NCBI GenBank assembly: GCA_949752745.1
Contig: OX457026.1
Span: forward strand, 37,490,723-37,554,722
Length of the DNA stretch: 64,000 nt
From: Protula sp. h YS-2021
Lineage: Eukaryota; Annelida; Polychaeta; Sabellida; Serpulidae
Reading direction: 5' to 3'
Part shown: positions 45,518 through 53,978 of the stretch, one piece after another
How positions within the stretch are numbered: position 1 is the first letter of the stretch
How the letters are laid out: each line of letters begins with the position of its first letter
Notes under the pieces: generated by a model
Seen by the model: only the letters and a program-made list of their open reading frames with translations
Databases searched by the model: none
Told to the model about the DNA's origin: nothing
Position numbers and translations under genes: made by a program

Positions 45518-45855
45518 AAGCTTATACACACGATCCGTCTGCATATCGCAACCATTTTCTTCGTCAAGTGGGCGGGGAATTACCAGGATTTAAAGGAGCG
45601 CGAATCCAATATGGCGATGGTATTGGTTCCATACTGGGATCATTGGCTCGCAAAGCTATTCCACTACTTAAGGCTGGGGCTAAGATCGTTGCGCCACATC
45701 TTAAGAAGGCTGCAAAGAATGTCGCGAAAGATGTGACGGGCCGAGTAGCAGAACGTGTGTTTGGTGAACAAAAGCGTATGCAACCAACGAAACGTGCCAG
45801 AAGACGAAAAACAGCCAGACGGATAACATCAAAATATCGCAAAGATATTTTTTAA
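45514..45855 (+). CDS. pX/pVI-like basic virion core protein
   Basis: 113 residues, ATG 45514 overlapping the penton TGA. It contains LRQVGGELPGFKGARIQYG, then DGIGSILGSLARKAIPLLKA and a Lys/Arg-rich tail ending in ARRRKTARRITSKYRK. Two potential adenain sites are present, VGG/E and GIG-type. The layout (cleavable N-terminus, GxG hydrophobic helix, PLLKxGAK, basic tail) is that of Polinton/adintovirus proteins compared with adenovirus pVI/pX. A DNA-condensing or membrane-acting virion protein is likely. Confidence 0.8.
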   Translation: MKAYTHDPSAYRNHFLRQVGGELPGFKGARIQYGDGIGSILGSLARKAIPLLKAGAKIVAPHLKKAAKNVAKDVTGRVAERVFGEQKRMQPTKRARRRKTARRITSKYRKDIF

Positions 45856-45865
45856 AGAAAAAAAA

Positions 45866-47239
45866 ATGTCTCTCATTCATAATCATTCGTGTGAATGTAG
45901 TCTTTCTCCATTGGAATGGTTTCACGTACCACCAACGCAAACTGCTGTAGAGAAAAGTTATAATGTTGACTATCAACCACTTACAAGCATTAGAGAAGGC
46001 GCTCCAATAGAATTCTACATTCCTGCGAGTACAGAAGAATATCTGGATTTAAAGAACAGCAAACTTCATATTGTATGTCGCATTCTAAAGGCTGATGGAA
46101 CAGCGTGTGGCGCAGATGATAATGTCTCTTGCATCAATGATGTGTTTAATGGGTTATGGTCTAATATTGAATTGTTTCTGAATGATCGTTTGGTTTCGCA
46201 TAGCAACAATACTCATGGTTATACCAGCATTATCTCTCATCTCATCCATGATTCGGAAGAAAGTCTGCATTCTGAGCGCTCTATGCGTCTCATGTACAAG
46301 GATACTGCTGGGTCAATGAATAGTCATGAGGTGAAAAGACCTAATCATGAACAATATGTATCCGGGTTTCATGTCAATGCCGACGGTGGTGACTTGGCTG
46401 AGCAAGGCAATAATGGCTTACATCATCGTTATTTGCATACTCGTCTTAGCCGTGATGTTATGCTCGCAGGTGGTTTAAGGATAGATTTGTTTGAGCAGGA
46501 TCGTTATCTTCCGAATGGCATCAGTTTGAAATTGCGTTTCCATAGACAAAAAGATGACTATGTATTGATGGCTGTAAATAATACCTATAAGGTAGAAGTG
46601 AAAGAGGCATTTTTAACCATTCGCAAAGTGAGGGTGAGTCCAGGTATTCAGTTAGGACATGCAGATGCATTGATGAAAAGTCCTGCCAAGATCATCATCA
46701 CTAGAAAAGAATGTAAAGTCTTGGCCATTCCAGCAGGATTTCAGTCTTTTGTGAAAGATAACATCTTTTTGGGTCAATTACCAAATCGTATTGTCATTGG
46801 TCTGGTTCATAATGAAGCTTTTGGTGGATCAGTATTGAGGAATCCATACAATTTTGATCATTTTAATCTGGACTATATGCAACTGTACACGGATGGTGAA
46901 CCAGTTCTATCCAAACCTCTCAAGCTTGACATTACACAGAACAAATACCTGAACGCTTTTGAAACGCTTTACAAATCGTTTGATCGGTTGAATGGTGAGA
47001 AAAGTTCCATTATAAAACGGGAAGATTGGCCTAGAGGTTATGCTTTATTTTCGTTTGACTTAACACCGGATTATGATGGTGATGATCATTTCCCCCTGAT
47101 CAAGCATGGGAATTTGCGGCTAGAAATGAACTTTGCTAGGGCTTTGCAACCTACAATAAATGTCATTGTCTATGCTGAATTTGACAACATTATTGAGATC
47201 AGTGCCAATCGCAGCATCCAATTCGACTACCAGTCATGA
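45866..47239 (+). CDS. Major capsid protein (double jelly-roll)
   Basis: 457 residues from ATG 45866, 10 bp after the preceding stop. The early VPPTQTAVEKSYNVDYQPLT and then APIEFYIPASTEEYLDLKNS are hallmark segments of Polinton hexon-type MCPs; NGLWSNIELFLNDRLVS and the C-terminal FDLTPDYDGDDHFPLIKHGN, LRLEMNFARALQPTINVIVY are equally characteristic. Trimers should build a pseudo-T=25-type icosahedral shell as in related viruses (family knowledge). Full length with no break. Confidence 0.95.
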   Translation: MSLIHNHSCECSLSPLEWFHVPPTQTAVEKSYNVDYQPLTSIREGAPIEFYIPASTEEYLDLKNSKLHIVCRILKADGTACGADDNVSCINDVFNGLWSNIELFLNDRLVSHSNNTHGYTSIISHLIHDSEESLHSERSMRLMYKDTAGSMNSHEVKRPNHEQYVSGFHVNADGGDLAEQGNNGLHHRYLHTRLSRDVMLAGGLRIDLFEQDRYLPNGISLKLRFHRQKDDYVLMAVNNTYKVEVKEAFLTIRKVRVSPGIQLGHADALMKSPAKIIITRKECKVLAIPAGFQSFVKDNIFLGQLPNRIVIGLVHNEAFGGSVLRNPYNFDHFNLDYMQLYTDGEPVLSKPLKLDITQNKYLNAFETLYKSFDRLNGEKSSIIKREDWPRGYALFSFDLTPDYDGDDHFPLIKHGNLRLEMNFARALQPTINVIVYAEFDNIIEISANRSIQFDYQS

Positions 47240-47673
47240 ACACGAAGCAGATTGATGCCATATTGAGTCATGATGTCATGACCAAAGACTTGTTTCAAGG
47301 CGTGTTTGCCATGGATCAGTTACCGTCTTTACAACGCGGCGCCTATGTGATCAACACAGACGATCAAGATGAACCAGGAGAACATTGGGTGGCAGTGTAT
47401 TATGATAAAGACCCTGTGGAATATTTTGACTCTTATGGACTGTTCCCTCTCGATGATCGTTTAAACATGTTTTTAAGAAATGACTATATGTATAATTCTA
47501 TATCATTACAAACGCCAATATCATCGTCATGTGGTTTTTATTGTGTATATTATATATTGCATAGAGCTCGAGGTCAGAGTATGTTTGATATTGTGAATAT
47601 ATTAAAAAGAAAGGATGGTGATTTTATTGTAAAGGATTTTGTATATAGACATTATAAACCATTGTTTTATTAA
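47236..47673 (+). CDS. Adenain-like maturation cysteine protease
   Basis: 145 residues, ATG 47236 overlapping the MCP stop (ATGA). The catalytic set is visible in the C48/adenain order: His50 (EHWVAVYYD), Asp65 (EYFDSYG), Gln92 (SLQTP) and Cys99 (SSCGFYCVYY). It should cleave virion precursor proteins at GG-type sites, such as those seen in the products of 43651 and 45514. Last gene of the rightward block; a polyadenylation signal follows at 47786. Confidence 0.95.
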   Translation: MNTKQIDAILSHDVMTKDLFQGVFAMDQLPSLQRGAYVINTDDQDEPGEHWVAVYYDKDPVEYFDSYGLFPLDDRLNMFLRNDYMYNSISLQTPISSSCGFYCVYYILHRARGQSMFDIVNILKRKDGDFIVKDFVYRHYKPLFY

Positions 47674-47791
47674 TGTTGTTGTTGTTATATTAGTTAAGTT
47701 GTTGTTGTTATATTAGTTAAGTTGTTGTTGTTGTTATATTAGTTAAGTTGTTGTTGTTGTTATATTAGTTAAGTTGTTGTTGTTAAATAAA
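47674..47791 (+). terminator. 3' UTR repeat and polyadenylation signal
   Basis: Four tandem units of GTTGTTGTTATATTAGTTAA (about 20-26 bp each) follow the protease stop, then AATAAA at 47786-47791. It probably ends the transcript(s) of the rightward block. Confidence 0.65.
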
Positions 47792-47817
47792 ACAAATCAA
47801 GTTTCAAACAACTGTCT

Positions 47818-48080
47818 TGTTTATTGTGTTCTATTTACAAATTCTTAACTACAAACACTCTTTACAAAGTTTACAAACACTATTTACAAAGTTTACAAAC
47901 ACTATTTACAAACTCTTAACTACAAACGCTATTTACACTATTTACAAATTCTTAACTACAAATTCTATGTACACTATTTACAAACTTTTATTTACACTAT
48001 TTACACTATTTACAAAATTCTTAACTACAAACTCTTAACTACAAAGTCTATTTACACTATTTACAAACTTTTTATTTACA
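47818..48080. repeat. Low-complexity tandem repeat between convergent blocks
   Basis: Imperfect copies of TTTACAAACTCTTAACTACA and CTATTTACACTATTTACAAA. It separates the convergent rightward and leftward gene blocks. On the minus strand AATAAA at 48071-48076 overlaps the stop of the gene at 48072-48449. The plus-strand ORF at 47817 is repeat translation. Confidence 0.8.
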
Positions 48081-48449
48081 AACACATTCATTTTTCAATA
48101 CATTCATCAATGAATACCATTCATTAGAATCTAAATTGATATAGGTATCATAGACATTACATCCATGTTTGTAAATGCTATGAAAGCTCACATAACACAC
48201 ATCACCAAACTTTATCACTTTAACAGTTACATGTTCAGACAGTTTCAGTTCATATCCTTCTTCTTCTAAGTCAATGTCCATCACACGCATAGGTTGTGTC
48301 AGCTCAATGGATTTGGTGCCTCGTGTAAGCCATATTTCTGTTTCTTTGAATTCAAGCGTTAGGTTCTTTCCAATCCAATGCTTGTAACAACGCGTTCCAT
48401 TCCACTGTGTTGAGGGTGATGTAATCATAGTTTTCTGTAAGCTCGTCAT
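48072..48449 (-). CDS. PC4-family-like paralog 1
   Basis: 125 residues from ATG 48449. It overlaps the upstream gene by 98 bp in another frame, so a downstream start is possible, but the conserved-looking region begins about residue 28 (KNLTLEFKETEIWLTRGTK). It ends YINLDSNEWYSLMNVLKNE, the shared Trp-helix. NLT.....I.LTRG resembles the start of the module in the gene at 39716, supporting common ancestry. The stop codon lies inside AATAAA. Likely nucleic-acid binding (inference). Confidence 0.7.
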   Translation of the reverse strand: MTSLQKTMITSPSTQWNGTRCYKHWIGKNLTLEFKETEIWLTRGTKSIELTQPMRVMDIDLEEEGYELKLSEHVTVKVIKFGDVCYVSFHSIYKHGCNVYDTYINLDSNEWYSLMNVLKNECVCK

Positions 48450-48693
48450 ATTGGCGAAATTGTATAAACACGTCTAAGCAGTTCTCAGTCACACGCACTT
48501 CTAATTCATTTGAGACTGTCAGGAGAAAGCCAGGTATCCTAAACTTCTCTAGATGGTCTTTCAACACGGATTGGTCATCAAGTGATAGGACGAGATACTG
48601 TCCAAAATGTCTTAGCACAATGTCATCATATTCGTTTCTCAGATATGAGAACCCATGCGTAATTGGTTTATATTCCGTTAAAAAGTCTTCCAT
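48352..48693 (-). CDS. PC4-family-like paralog 2
   Basis: 113 residues from ATG 48693. Beta-rich alternating pattern (DDIVLRHFGQYLVLSLDDQS, GFLLTVSNELEVRVTENCLD), ending YITLNTVEWNALLQALDW, the same Trp-helix as its neighbours. It overlaps the next gene. Weak similarity overall; grouping rests on the C-terminal signature and position. Confidence 0.7.
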   Translation of the reverse strand: MEDFLTEYKPITHGFSYLRNEYDDIVLRHFGQYLVLSLDDQSVLKDHLEKFRIPGFLLTVSNELEVRVTENCLDVFIQFRQYDELTENYDYITLNTVEWNALLQALDWKEPNA

Positions 48694-48748
48694 CTCGTCC
48701 AGCAGTCAGATGAACTATGAGCTGTCTCCTTGTCTGCAAAGACGTTTT

Positions 48749-49120
48749 TTATGCTCGCAAGATGGCGAAGAGTGGATGTTGTATCACTTCTAGGAATCGT
48801 AAGACTGCGCGCCAGTTCTTGATATCAAAGATGATCAAATCTGTATATGGTGTATCTGGCACAACTCCCTTATAATCCTCTGGATAATCCTGTAAAAGAT
48901 TTCTACAGATTTCTACACGTATGTTAGAATCATATTCAGCCACCGTCACTTCCACTTTATTTTCAAGTCTGCGTTTAAACCCAGCTTCAAGCGGTATGTT
49001 TTTAAAGTCTTTCCACACTTCAGGTTTAAACCGATGATAACTTGTCTTAGAATCTAGTATCACTTCATTCCTCTCATTGACAGTAAGGTAAACACCACCG
49101 TTCAGCATGAGTGCATTCAT
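48749..49120 (-). CDS. PC4-family-like paralog 3
   Basis: 123 residues from ATG 49120, 12 bp after the stop of the PC4 gene. YLTVNERNEVILDSKTSYHR and FKPEVW, then GFKRRLENKVEVTVAEYDSN and finally IIFDIKNWRAVLRFLEVI. The order (strand, W, GFK strand, strand, Trp-helix) parallels the gene at 39716 (SPSLWK, GFKLYLTQTKWLEV, DGEWETLLQEM). Confidence 0.7.
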   Translation of the reverse strand: MNALMLNGGVYLTVNERNEVILDSKTSYHRFKPEVWKDFKNIPLEAGFKRRLENKVEVTVAEYDSNIRVEICRNLLQDYPEDYKGVVPDTPYTDLIIFDIKNWRAVLRFLEVIQHPLFAILRA

Positions 49121-49132
49121 GTTTTTACCTTG

Positions 49133-49477
49133 TTATGACTTGTCGTCTTGTCTGCGAAGCCTTTTATCCACTTCTTTCACCTGCTTCTTCAGCATTTTCC
49201 ATTCAGGTATTGTCAGCAAAATTCCCTTTTTCGTTGGACGGTTTTTTCCAGTCCCCTCATCTCTGAGGTATTTGCGAATGTTTACCACGCCTTCATTACT
49301 TTGTTTCATAATCTTGATATACTTTCCATTGCCTAGAGAAAGCATTCCATCCCACGACTGTGGTGTTGGTGCTATCTCCACTTTTAATTTCTTAATGGTA
49401 GTATCAGGATGTTTCACTTTCATGTCTTTGACTGTATCAGCAAGAGTATCCATATCCGTTGGTGCAGATCTTTTCAT
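49133..49477 (-). CDS. PC4/Sub1-like transcription coactivator / ssDNA-binding protein
   Basis: 114 residues from ATG 49477, 55 bp after TATATAAG (49532-49539, minus), a box that overlaps the PolB stop codon. Residues of about 45-105 fit the PC4 domain: LSLGNGKYIKIMKQSNEGVV, NIRKYLRDEGTGKNRPTKKG and ILLTIPEWKMLKKQVKEVDK match the order F.L....Y..V......V.IR.Y......PT.KGI.L....W..L...I..ID. PC4 folds bind single-stranded DNA and act in transcription. Here it may coat the displaced strand in protein-primed replication or activate late genes (inference). Confidence 0.8.
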   Translation of the reverse strand: MKRSAPTDMDTLADTVKDMKVKHPDTTIKKLKVEIAPTPQSWDGMLSLGNGKYIKIMKQSNEGVVNIRKYLRDEGTGKNRPTKKGILLTIPEWKMLKKQVKEVDKRLRRQDDKS

Positions 49478-49531
49478 GTTGACGCTTCAGTGTTCACACC
49501 ACAACTGACTCTCAAGTTGAAGTGTCTCCCC

Positions 49532-49539
49532 CTTATATA
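49532..49539 (-). promoter_or_regulatory. TATA box for the PC4-like gene
   Basis: TATATAAG on the minus strand, 55 bp before ATG 49477, overlapping the terminal codon of PolB. Confidence 0.65.
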
Positions 49540-52500
49540 CTGTAATGCCCATGCGCCAAAGTGGAATAGCCATCACTCATCACATATCGCTTGTCATCAA
49601 AGGGAGAGAGAGCCACTTTCCTCAACTTCTCCGAGAAGATCTGGTGGTTATGACTTCGAATGATGTGTCCTGTAGTCATCGTTTGCGTTTGGTTGAACAC
49701 ACTGTCTCTATACTGCTGATGTTTCATCCGTCTTTGACACGCGCGAGTGATGCCTTTGGCCGTACGTTTTTCTTTCCCACCATACATCATACTATACATT
49801 TTCGGTCGAAGTCCAACAAACTCTTCAATGGGAATGCCCGCCGTCTCATCTTTCATTTTCCCAAGCACTTTCTTGTTCACGTTGGAATGTAGGAAATGAT
49901 CTGGCGGATAGTCACTTGTGTCGAACAAGTCAGCATCTTCCTGCATGTCTTTGTATATATCTTCCGTTTCTATGTCATAACATAGACTGTCGGTGTCGCT
50001 GAACAAGAGTTTGGCGTTGGGATACTTGGTCATGATGTAGTTGTAATGAAAGTGGAACATGAGCACCTTGCTGAGGTCGAGAATGGTGAACCCAACTTGA
50101 ATGGGTTTATCCAGAAGCAGATCCACTTTGCGCAAATGTACCGCGGTCAAATCTTCGTTGAAAATTCTAAATTTGTGGAAGGAAGGTTTGGCTACAAGTT
50201 TCTTGAACCGCTTTTCCTGGTGAACAAGTTCCACATTCATGCGCTTTCTTACATTTTCCATGGTTTTGCCAAACACAGAGTTGTTCATCAGTTTGAAAAA
50301 GTCTTTCTCAAACGGGTTCTTCGCCAACTTTCTCTTTTCCGTGTTCAAGGAGATGTATTTTGCCAACCATTTGCTCTGTGCAAACATGATGGCACGGTGC
50401 ACCTTCGTGACTTTCAATCCCAGTGAGACATATTGCTGTAAATTTCTATAATGAAGCACATATTTCTTCTTGTCACACAAGTTGGGAATGAGCTTTTCAC
50501 TAGGTTTGCCTTTCATGTTTAGATCTTTCCGTAGCTTCTGACTATGTTTTGACAATTCTCCCACTTTCACACATTTCCGTTCTGGAGCCACTGGATAGTG
50601 ATTATGATGATCATGGATTGAATATGGGTATTCCAAATCCACTTCTAAAATGTATCCAATCTCGTCATCTTCATCCACATCCATAAAGTCAATGGATTCT
50701 GGCTCGCTCACCCACATAAATCCACTTTCCGGCATGCTTTGCGACATAGCCCTGCCATACAAGTTGTTTGCATCCAGGTAAGTCAAGTAGTTGGTTGGTT
50801 TCGTGGGATCGTAATCTGGTACGTAGGGGTTATTTGCTTTCGCATACTTGTGTGTGATGACAGATATTCCTCCACGTAAACCTTGTTCAACCATTTGGTA
50901 CATGTCAATGTCGTTGATCAATTCCAATTTCACCTTTGTCGCTTTCAACATGGCATCCCACGACAGTCCTGGCGCTGTATAGTAGTGAGCAGGATCCAAT
51001 TCATACGTGTTGAGACATACGTGACGAAAGTTTTCAAACACGTCAGCCAGCAGCAACACATCTGATTTCAGGTACAAGTCATGGTATTCGCCAAATGTAG
51101 TACAGTGGAATGTCTCCCACACCTTCTGCGCATGCGCATAATCCTCATCGCTAATGTCTTCTTCACTGAGTAGACTGTAAAACTTGTCCTTGGACGGCAG
51201 TTGTGTTTCAGCAAACTTGGATGGCTCATCCACGTAATCATAAGGGTACACTCCCTTTCTCAACAGTAAATCTTGTTGGTCGCTATCGTGAATGTGTGAC
51301 GTCATGTGATAAAAGTTGTCTTTCCCTTCTGCTGCCAGGTTGGAGACCAACTTCTGTAGAGAAGTACTCATGAACTGAAAGCTGTCTGTAAATTTCAGAT
51401 TGCTCATGGTGAATGCAATATATTTCTCAACGGTGTTGGGAATGACTGTAATCCTTTCGTTTTTGAACTTTCCAATTTCTTCCATGATCAAATGGCTGTC
51501 ATAGCCTCGTAAATTGTGGAAAAACACAGGAATGATGAAAGAATCTTCAACATCCTGCTGATCTTTTCGAAATCGGAATTGCAAATTGCATTCACTATGT
51601 GCAGCTCCGCGGTATTTGCCATTGATATGGTCATGATCTCTCACATGATCTGCTCCTAGAGGCTCATGACAAATGTAGCAATCTGTGGCGTTCTTATAAT
51701 GCTCTTCATCTTCATGAGTCATCACCATTTTCTTTGGCTGTAGCAAGCCATGCACAATACGATCACGTTCATTCACCATATGGTCTAAAAAGACTTTCAC
51801 AGCATTGTCTCCTCGATATACGACTGGCGCACGTGTATCATACTGGCTCACAACCACATAGGCAAAGCTGTTTGGACGATGATGCTGATACTTGTCTCCT
51901 TCATGCTTTTTCGTGAAACATTCAAAGTCTGCATAAATGACAAACGGCGCTCGCTGTTGTTTGGCTACATTCTTGAACTTGATGAAGGGTTCCTTGGGAA
52001 ATGATAAACGTTGTGCGCCATGCTTGCCACACACTTCACGATGCTTGTCTAACAGATCTTGCCGCATAAACCCATGAAGACAGTTGAAACAATAAAAAGT
52101 TGCACCATTATACTTTGATCGATAAGCCATCAGTCTGCTGAAATTCTTGATGAGGCAGTAATGTCTTGTCTTGTCATTACTAATCAAAAGCAAGTTGATT
52201 TCTCTGGCGCTGTTGGCGCTGGTGTTTCGACTGAGTTGTATGGGAACAACGACATCATGTTCATATCCAAACACATTGATAGAAACATCATTCTCCTTTT
52301 CAAATTTTGGAATGTCTGTAATCGGTGTGGGAAATGTCATGCCTTCCACCTTCAATTCGTTCTCAAATGGTGTGTAATGACTCACGCGGCAAGGACTGTT
52401 TGTTGAAGGGTGAAGGTGAGCCAATACAGACCATAAGAAGCACTTGTTGTCTTTATTCTGAATGTTTAACACCGCCTTTGTATTCTTTACTTTCTTCGGT

Positions 52501-53216
52501 AGTGGGATAAAACTGCTTGCTTCCAATGGTGCTGACGTCGCTGTATGCACTTCAATGAATAATATGTTATCCAACACCCAGCCAGAACCTTGTCGCTCAT
52601 GTTCATCAAACCTGGTAAATAATTCTTTATAGGCTTCTGGCAAGTCCTTCTCAATATCTGTTGGATTGTATGCTGCATACGTTGGACTACTGATGAAGGC
52701 ATTATCCACTTGTTCTACCATCACGCCTTCAACATTTGGTGTCATTTTCTTGAAGCGTGCATGCACGACAATGTACCATTTCATACCACGGTTTAACGTT
52801 TCTAGCAAATGTCTCTTGATTCGGTTCTCTTGTTGTCGCATTTCAAGTAGCAAATCTGATCCATCTTCAGGCTCAAACCGTCTTTCCTGCGCGTTTTCAC
52901 CAAGACTCACTCTTCTGCCTCTGCCTACTTGTCCTGTCTCTTTCTTTCTTTGTTCTTCATGAGACACATTTTCCATCTCATCACATGCGTGTGTCTCAAA
53001 TGCATCCAAAGATGAAAATATCTTGGCGCATTTACAGCAGAGGACTGGATCAGGTCTGTCAACACCATCTTGTACGGTCTTTCGTCTCTTGGCTTCAATC
53101 TGCTCAACAAGCTCTTCATGAGCACGTTTCATCCTAGCTGGTTTGCATGTATGTGTCACGAACACTTCCAGAGATGGAAATGTCACATCACAATCATGAC
53201 AGTAGACTGGTGCCAT
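49533..53216 (-). CDS. Protein-primed family B DNA polymerase
   Basis: 1,227 residues. ATG 53216 is chosen because it lies 59 bp after TATAAAAGG (53275-53283); an upstream in-frame GTG falls next to the promoter. Two N-terminal Cys/His fingers (about 5-24, 60-78), a third finger (about 374-396), an exonuclease domain (ExoI FVIYADFEC about 425; ExoII FFHNLRGYDSHL about 565; ExoIII YHDLYLKSDVLLLAD about 711), an HNH/endonuclease-VII-like insert (CYICHEPLGADHVRDHDH about 512), then polymerase motifs A (YLDANNLYG about 813), B (KLMNNSVFGKTMENV about 975), C (FSDTDS about 1074) and KMYS (about 1140). A complete Polinton replicase, with no break. It is expected to replicate the linear element from protein-capped ends. 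Confidence 0.95.
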   Translation of the reverse strand: MAPVYCHDCDVTFPSLEVFVTHTCKPARMKRAHEELVEQIEAKRRKTVQDGVDRPDPVLCCKCAKIFSSLDAFETHACDEMENVSHEEQRKKETGQVGRGRRVSLGENAQERRFEPEDGSDLLLEMRQQENRIKRHLLETLNRGMKWYIVVHARFKKMTPNVEGVMVEQVDNAFISSPTYAAYNPTDIEKDLPEAYKELFTRFDEHERQGSGWVLDNILFIEVHTATSAPLEASSFIPLPKKVKNTKAVLNIQNKDNKCFLWSVLAHLHPSTNSPCRVSHYTPFENELKVEGMTFPTPITDIPKFEKENDVSINVFGYEHDVVVPIQLSRNTSANSAREINLLLISNDKTRHYCLIKNFSRLMAYRSKYNGATFYCFNCLHGFMRQDLLDKHREVCGKHGAQRLSFPKEPFIKFKNVAKQQRAPFVIYADFECFTKKHEGDKYQHHRPNSFAYVVVSQYDTRAPVVYRGDNAVKVFLDHMVNERDRIVHGLLQPKKMVMTHEDEEHYKNATDCYICHEPLGADHVRDHDHINGKYRGAAHSECNLQFRFRKDQQDVEDSFIIPVFFHNLRGYDSHLIMEEIGKFKNERITVIPNTVEKYIAFTMSNLKFTDSFQFMSTSLQKLVSNLAAEGKDNFYHMTSHIHDSDQQDLLLRKGVYPYDYVDEPSKFAETQLPSKDKFYSLLSEEDISDEDYAHAQKVWETFHCTTFGEYHDLYLKSDVLLLADVFENFRHVCLNTYELDPAHYYTAPGLSWDAMLKATKVKLELINDIDMYQMVEQGLRGGISVITHKYAKANNPYVPDYDPTKPTNYLTYLDANNLYGRAMSQSMPESGFMWVSEPESIDFMDVDEDDEIGYILEVDLEYPYSIHDHHNHYPVAPERKCVKVGELSKHSQKLRKDLNMKGKPSEKLIPNLCDKKKYVLHYRNLQQYVSLGLKVTKVHRAIMFAQSKWLAKYISLNTEKRKLAKNPFEKDFFKLMNNSVFGKTMENVRKRMNVELVHQEKRFKKLVAKPSFHKFRIFNEDLTAVHLRKVDLLLDKPIQVGFTILDLSKVLMFHFHYNYIMTKYPNAKLLFSDTDSLCYDIETEDIYKDMQEDADLFDTSDYPPDHFLHSNVNKKVLGKMKDETAGIPIEEFVGLRPKMYSMMYGGKEKRTAKGITRACQRRMKHQQYRDSVFNQTQTMTTGHIIRSHNHQIFSEKLRKVALSPFDDKRYVMSDGYSTLAHGHYSI

Positions 53217-53274
53217 CGTTGTTGCTTCTTCAACTGCTGGAACTGAAATGAAGTAAAATATACGTTTCACTCTT

Positions 53275-53310
53275 CCTTTTATACCACTTCAATGGTGTGT
53301 TGACTCAGCA
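53275..53310 (-). promoter_or_regulatory. PolB promoter: TATA box and near-MARE
   Basis: On the minus strand TATAAAAGG (53275-53283) lies 59 bp before the ATG; TGTTGACTCAGCA (plus strand, 53298-53310), one base from the T-MARE palindrome, sits 15 bp further upstream. Confidence 0.7.
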
Positions 53311-53603
53311 GAATGTATCACTAGTTGACTAGTTGACATGTTTCACTCATGCTTTTATGCTACTTCCATGTAATCAAAATATGGTGTGTAACTTTTCAAA
53401 CTTGTTCCAAAATGTTAAAATTGCTGACTCAGCAGAATTTTACTTGTGTATATGAATGTCTTACTTACAGTTGTGAAGTTGTACAGCTGCACTGCTACAC
53501 AGCAGAGACATCTAGCGGTGAAGTTAATTGGTCTGTCAAATGGTATTCATCCGCCAAATGGTATTCATCCGCCAACTAGACCTGAAATGTGATAAAATGT
53601 ATT

Positions 53604-53639
<36 letters not shown>

Positions 53640-53702
53640 TGTTTTGCTTCATTTCATAATATAGGATGGCCCTTAAAAGGGCCCGAAATATTTTAGTATA
53701 TA
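53311..53702. promoter_or_regulatory. Regulatory gap with T-MARE and (CA)n
   Basis: It contains a perfect TGCTGACTCAGCA (53422-53434), a duplicated AATGGTATTCATCCGCCAA segment (about 53536-53575) and a (CA)n microsatellite (53608-53634). No supportable gene; the plus-strand ORF at 53349 runs through these control elements. Confidence 0.5.
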
Positions 53703-53978
53703 TCAGCAGCAGTTATGGGGTTGTCCCTCATATTCCAACCACACTTGACACTTGCAGTATCGTTGAGTCAGTGTTACTATGCGGTTGTTCCACATAAATG
53801 TAATTACTACGTCAGGCTTCACTGCAGTGATCTGAGTTGGAAATTGTAGCACCTCCTCCAAAGCAAATGTAATATCAGCTGCTTCAGCTTCATCACGCAT
53901 ATTTACCCAGATGCAAACAGATTCATTCGCTTGAAACGCTGTTAAGTCATCAATGATGATAGCTGGTGTGTTATCCAT
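53703..53978 (-). CDS. Small TIR-adjacent Polinton protein, unknown
   Basis: 91 residues from ATG 53978, 40 bp after TATATAAG (54018-54025, minus). Its first codons (MDNTPAIIIDDLTAF) lie in the inner, diverged part of the right TIR and align at DNA level with the start of the gene at 38075. The remainder (VCIWVNMRDEAEAADITFAL, VVITFMWNNRIVTLTQRYCK) is beta-rich. It ends in Cys residues. Possibly a distant member of the beta-rich paralog family, but it lacks the Trp-helix. Confidence 0.65.
   Translation of the reverse strand: MDNTPAIIIDDLTAFQANESVCIWVNMRDEAEAADITFALEEVLQFPTQITAVKPDVVITFMWNNRIVTLTQRYCKCQVWLEYEGQPHNCC

Noticed and set aside
49545..52962. Several plus-strand ORFs inside the PolB gene
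   Set aside because: They are antisense shadows of the uninterrupted 1,227-codon polymerase frame.
53349..53579. 76-codon plus-strand ORF between PolB and the right-end gene
   Set aside because: It runs through a T-MARE palindrome and a duplicated non-coding segment, on the opposite strand to both neighbouring genes, with no coding character.
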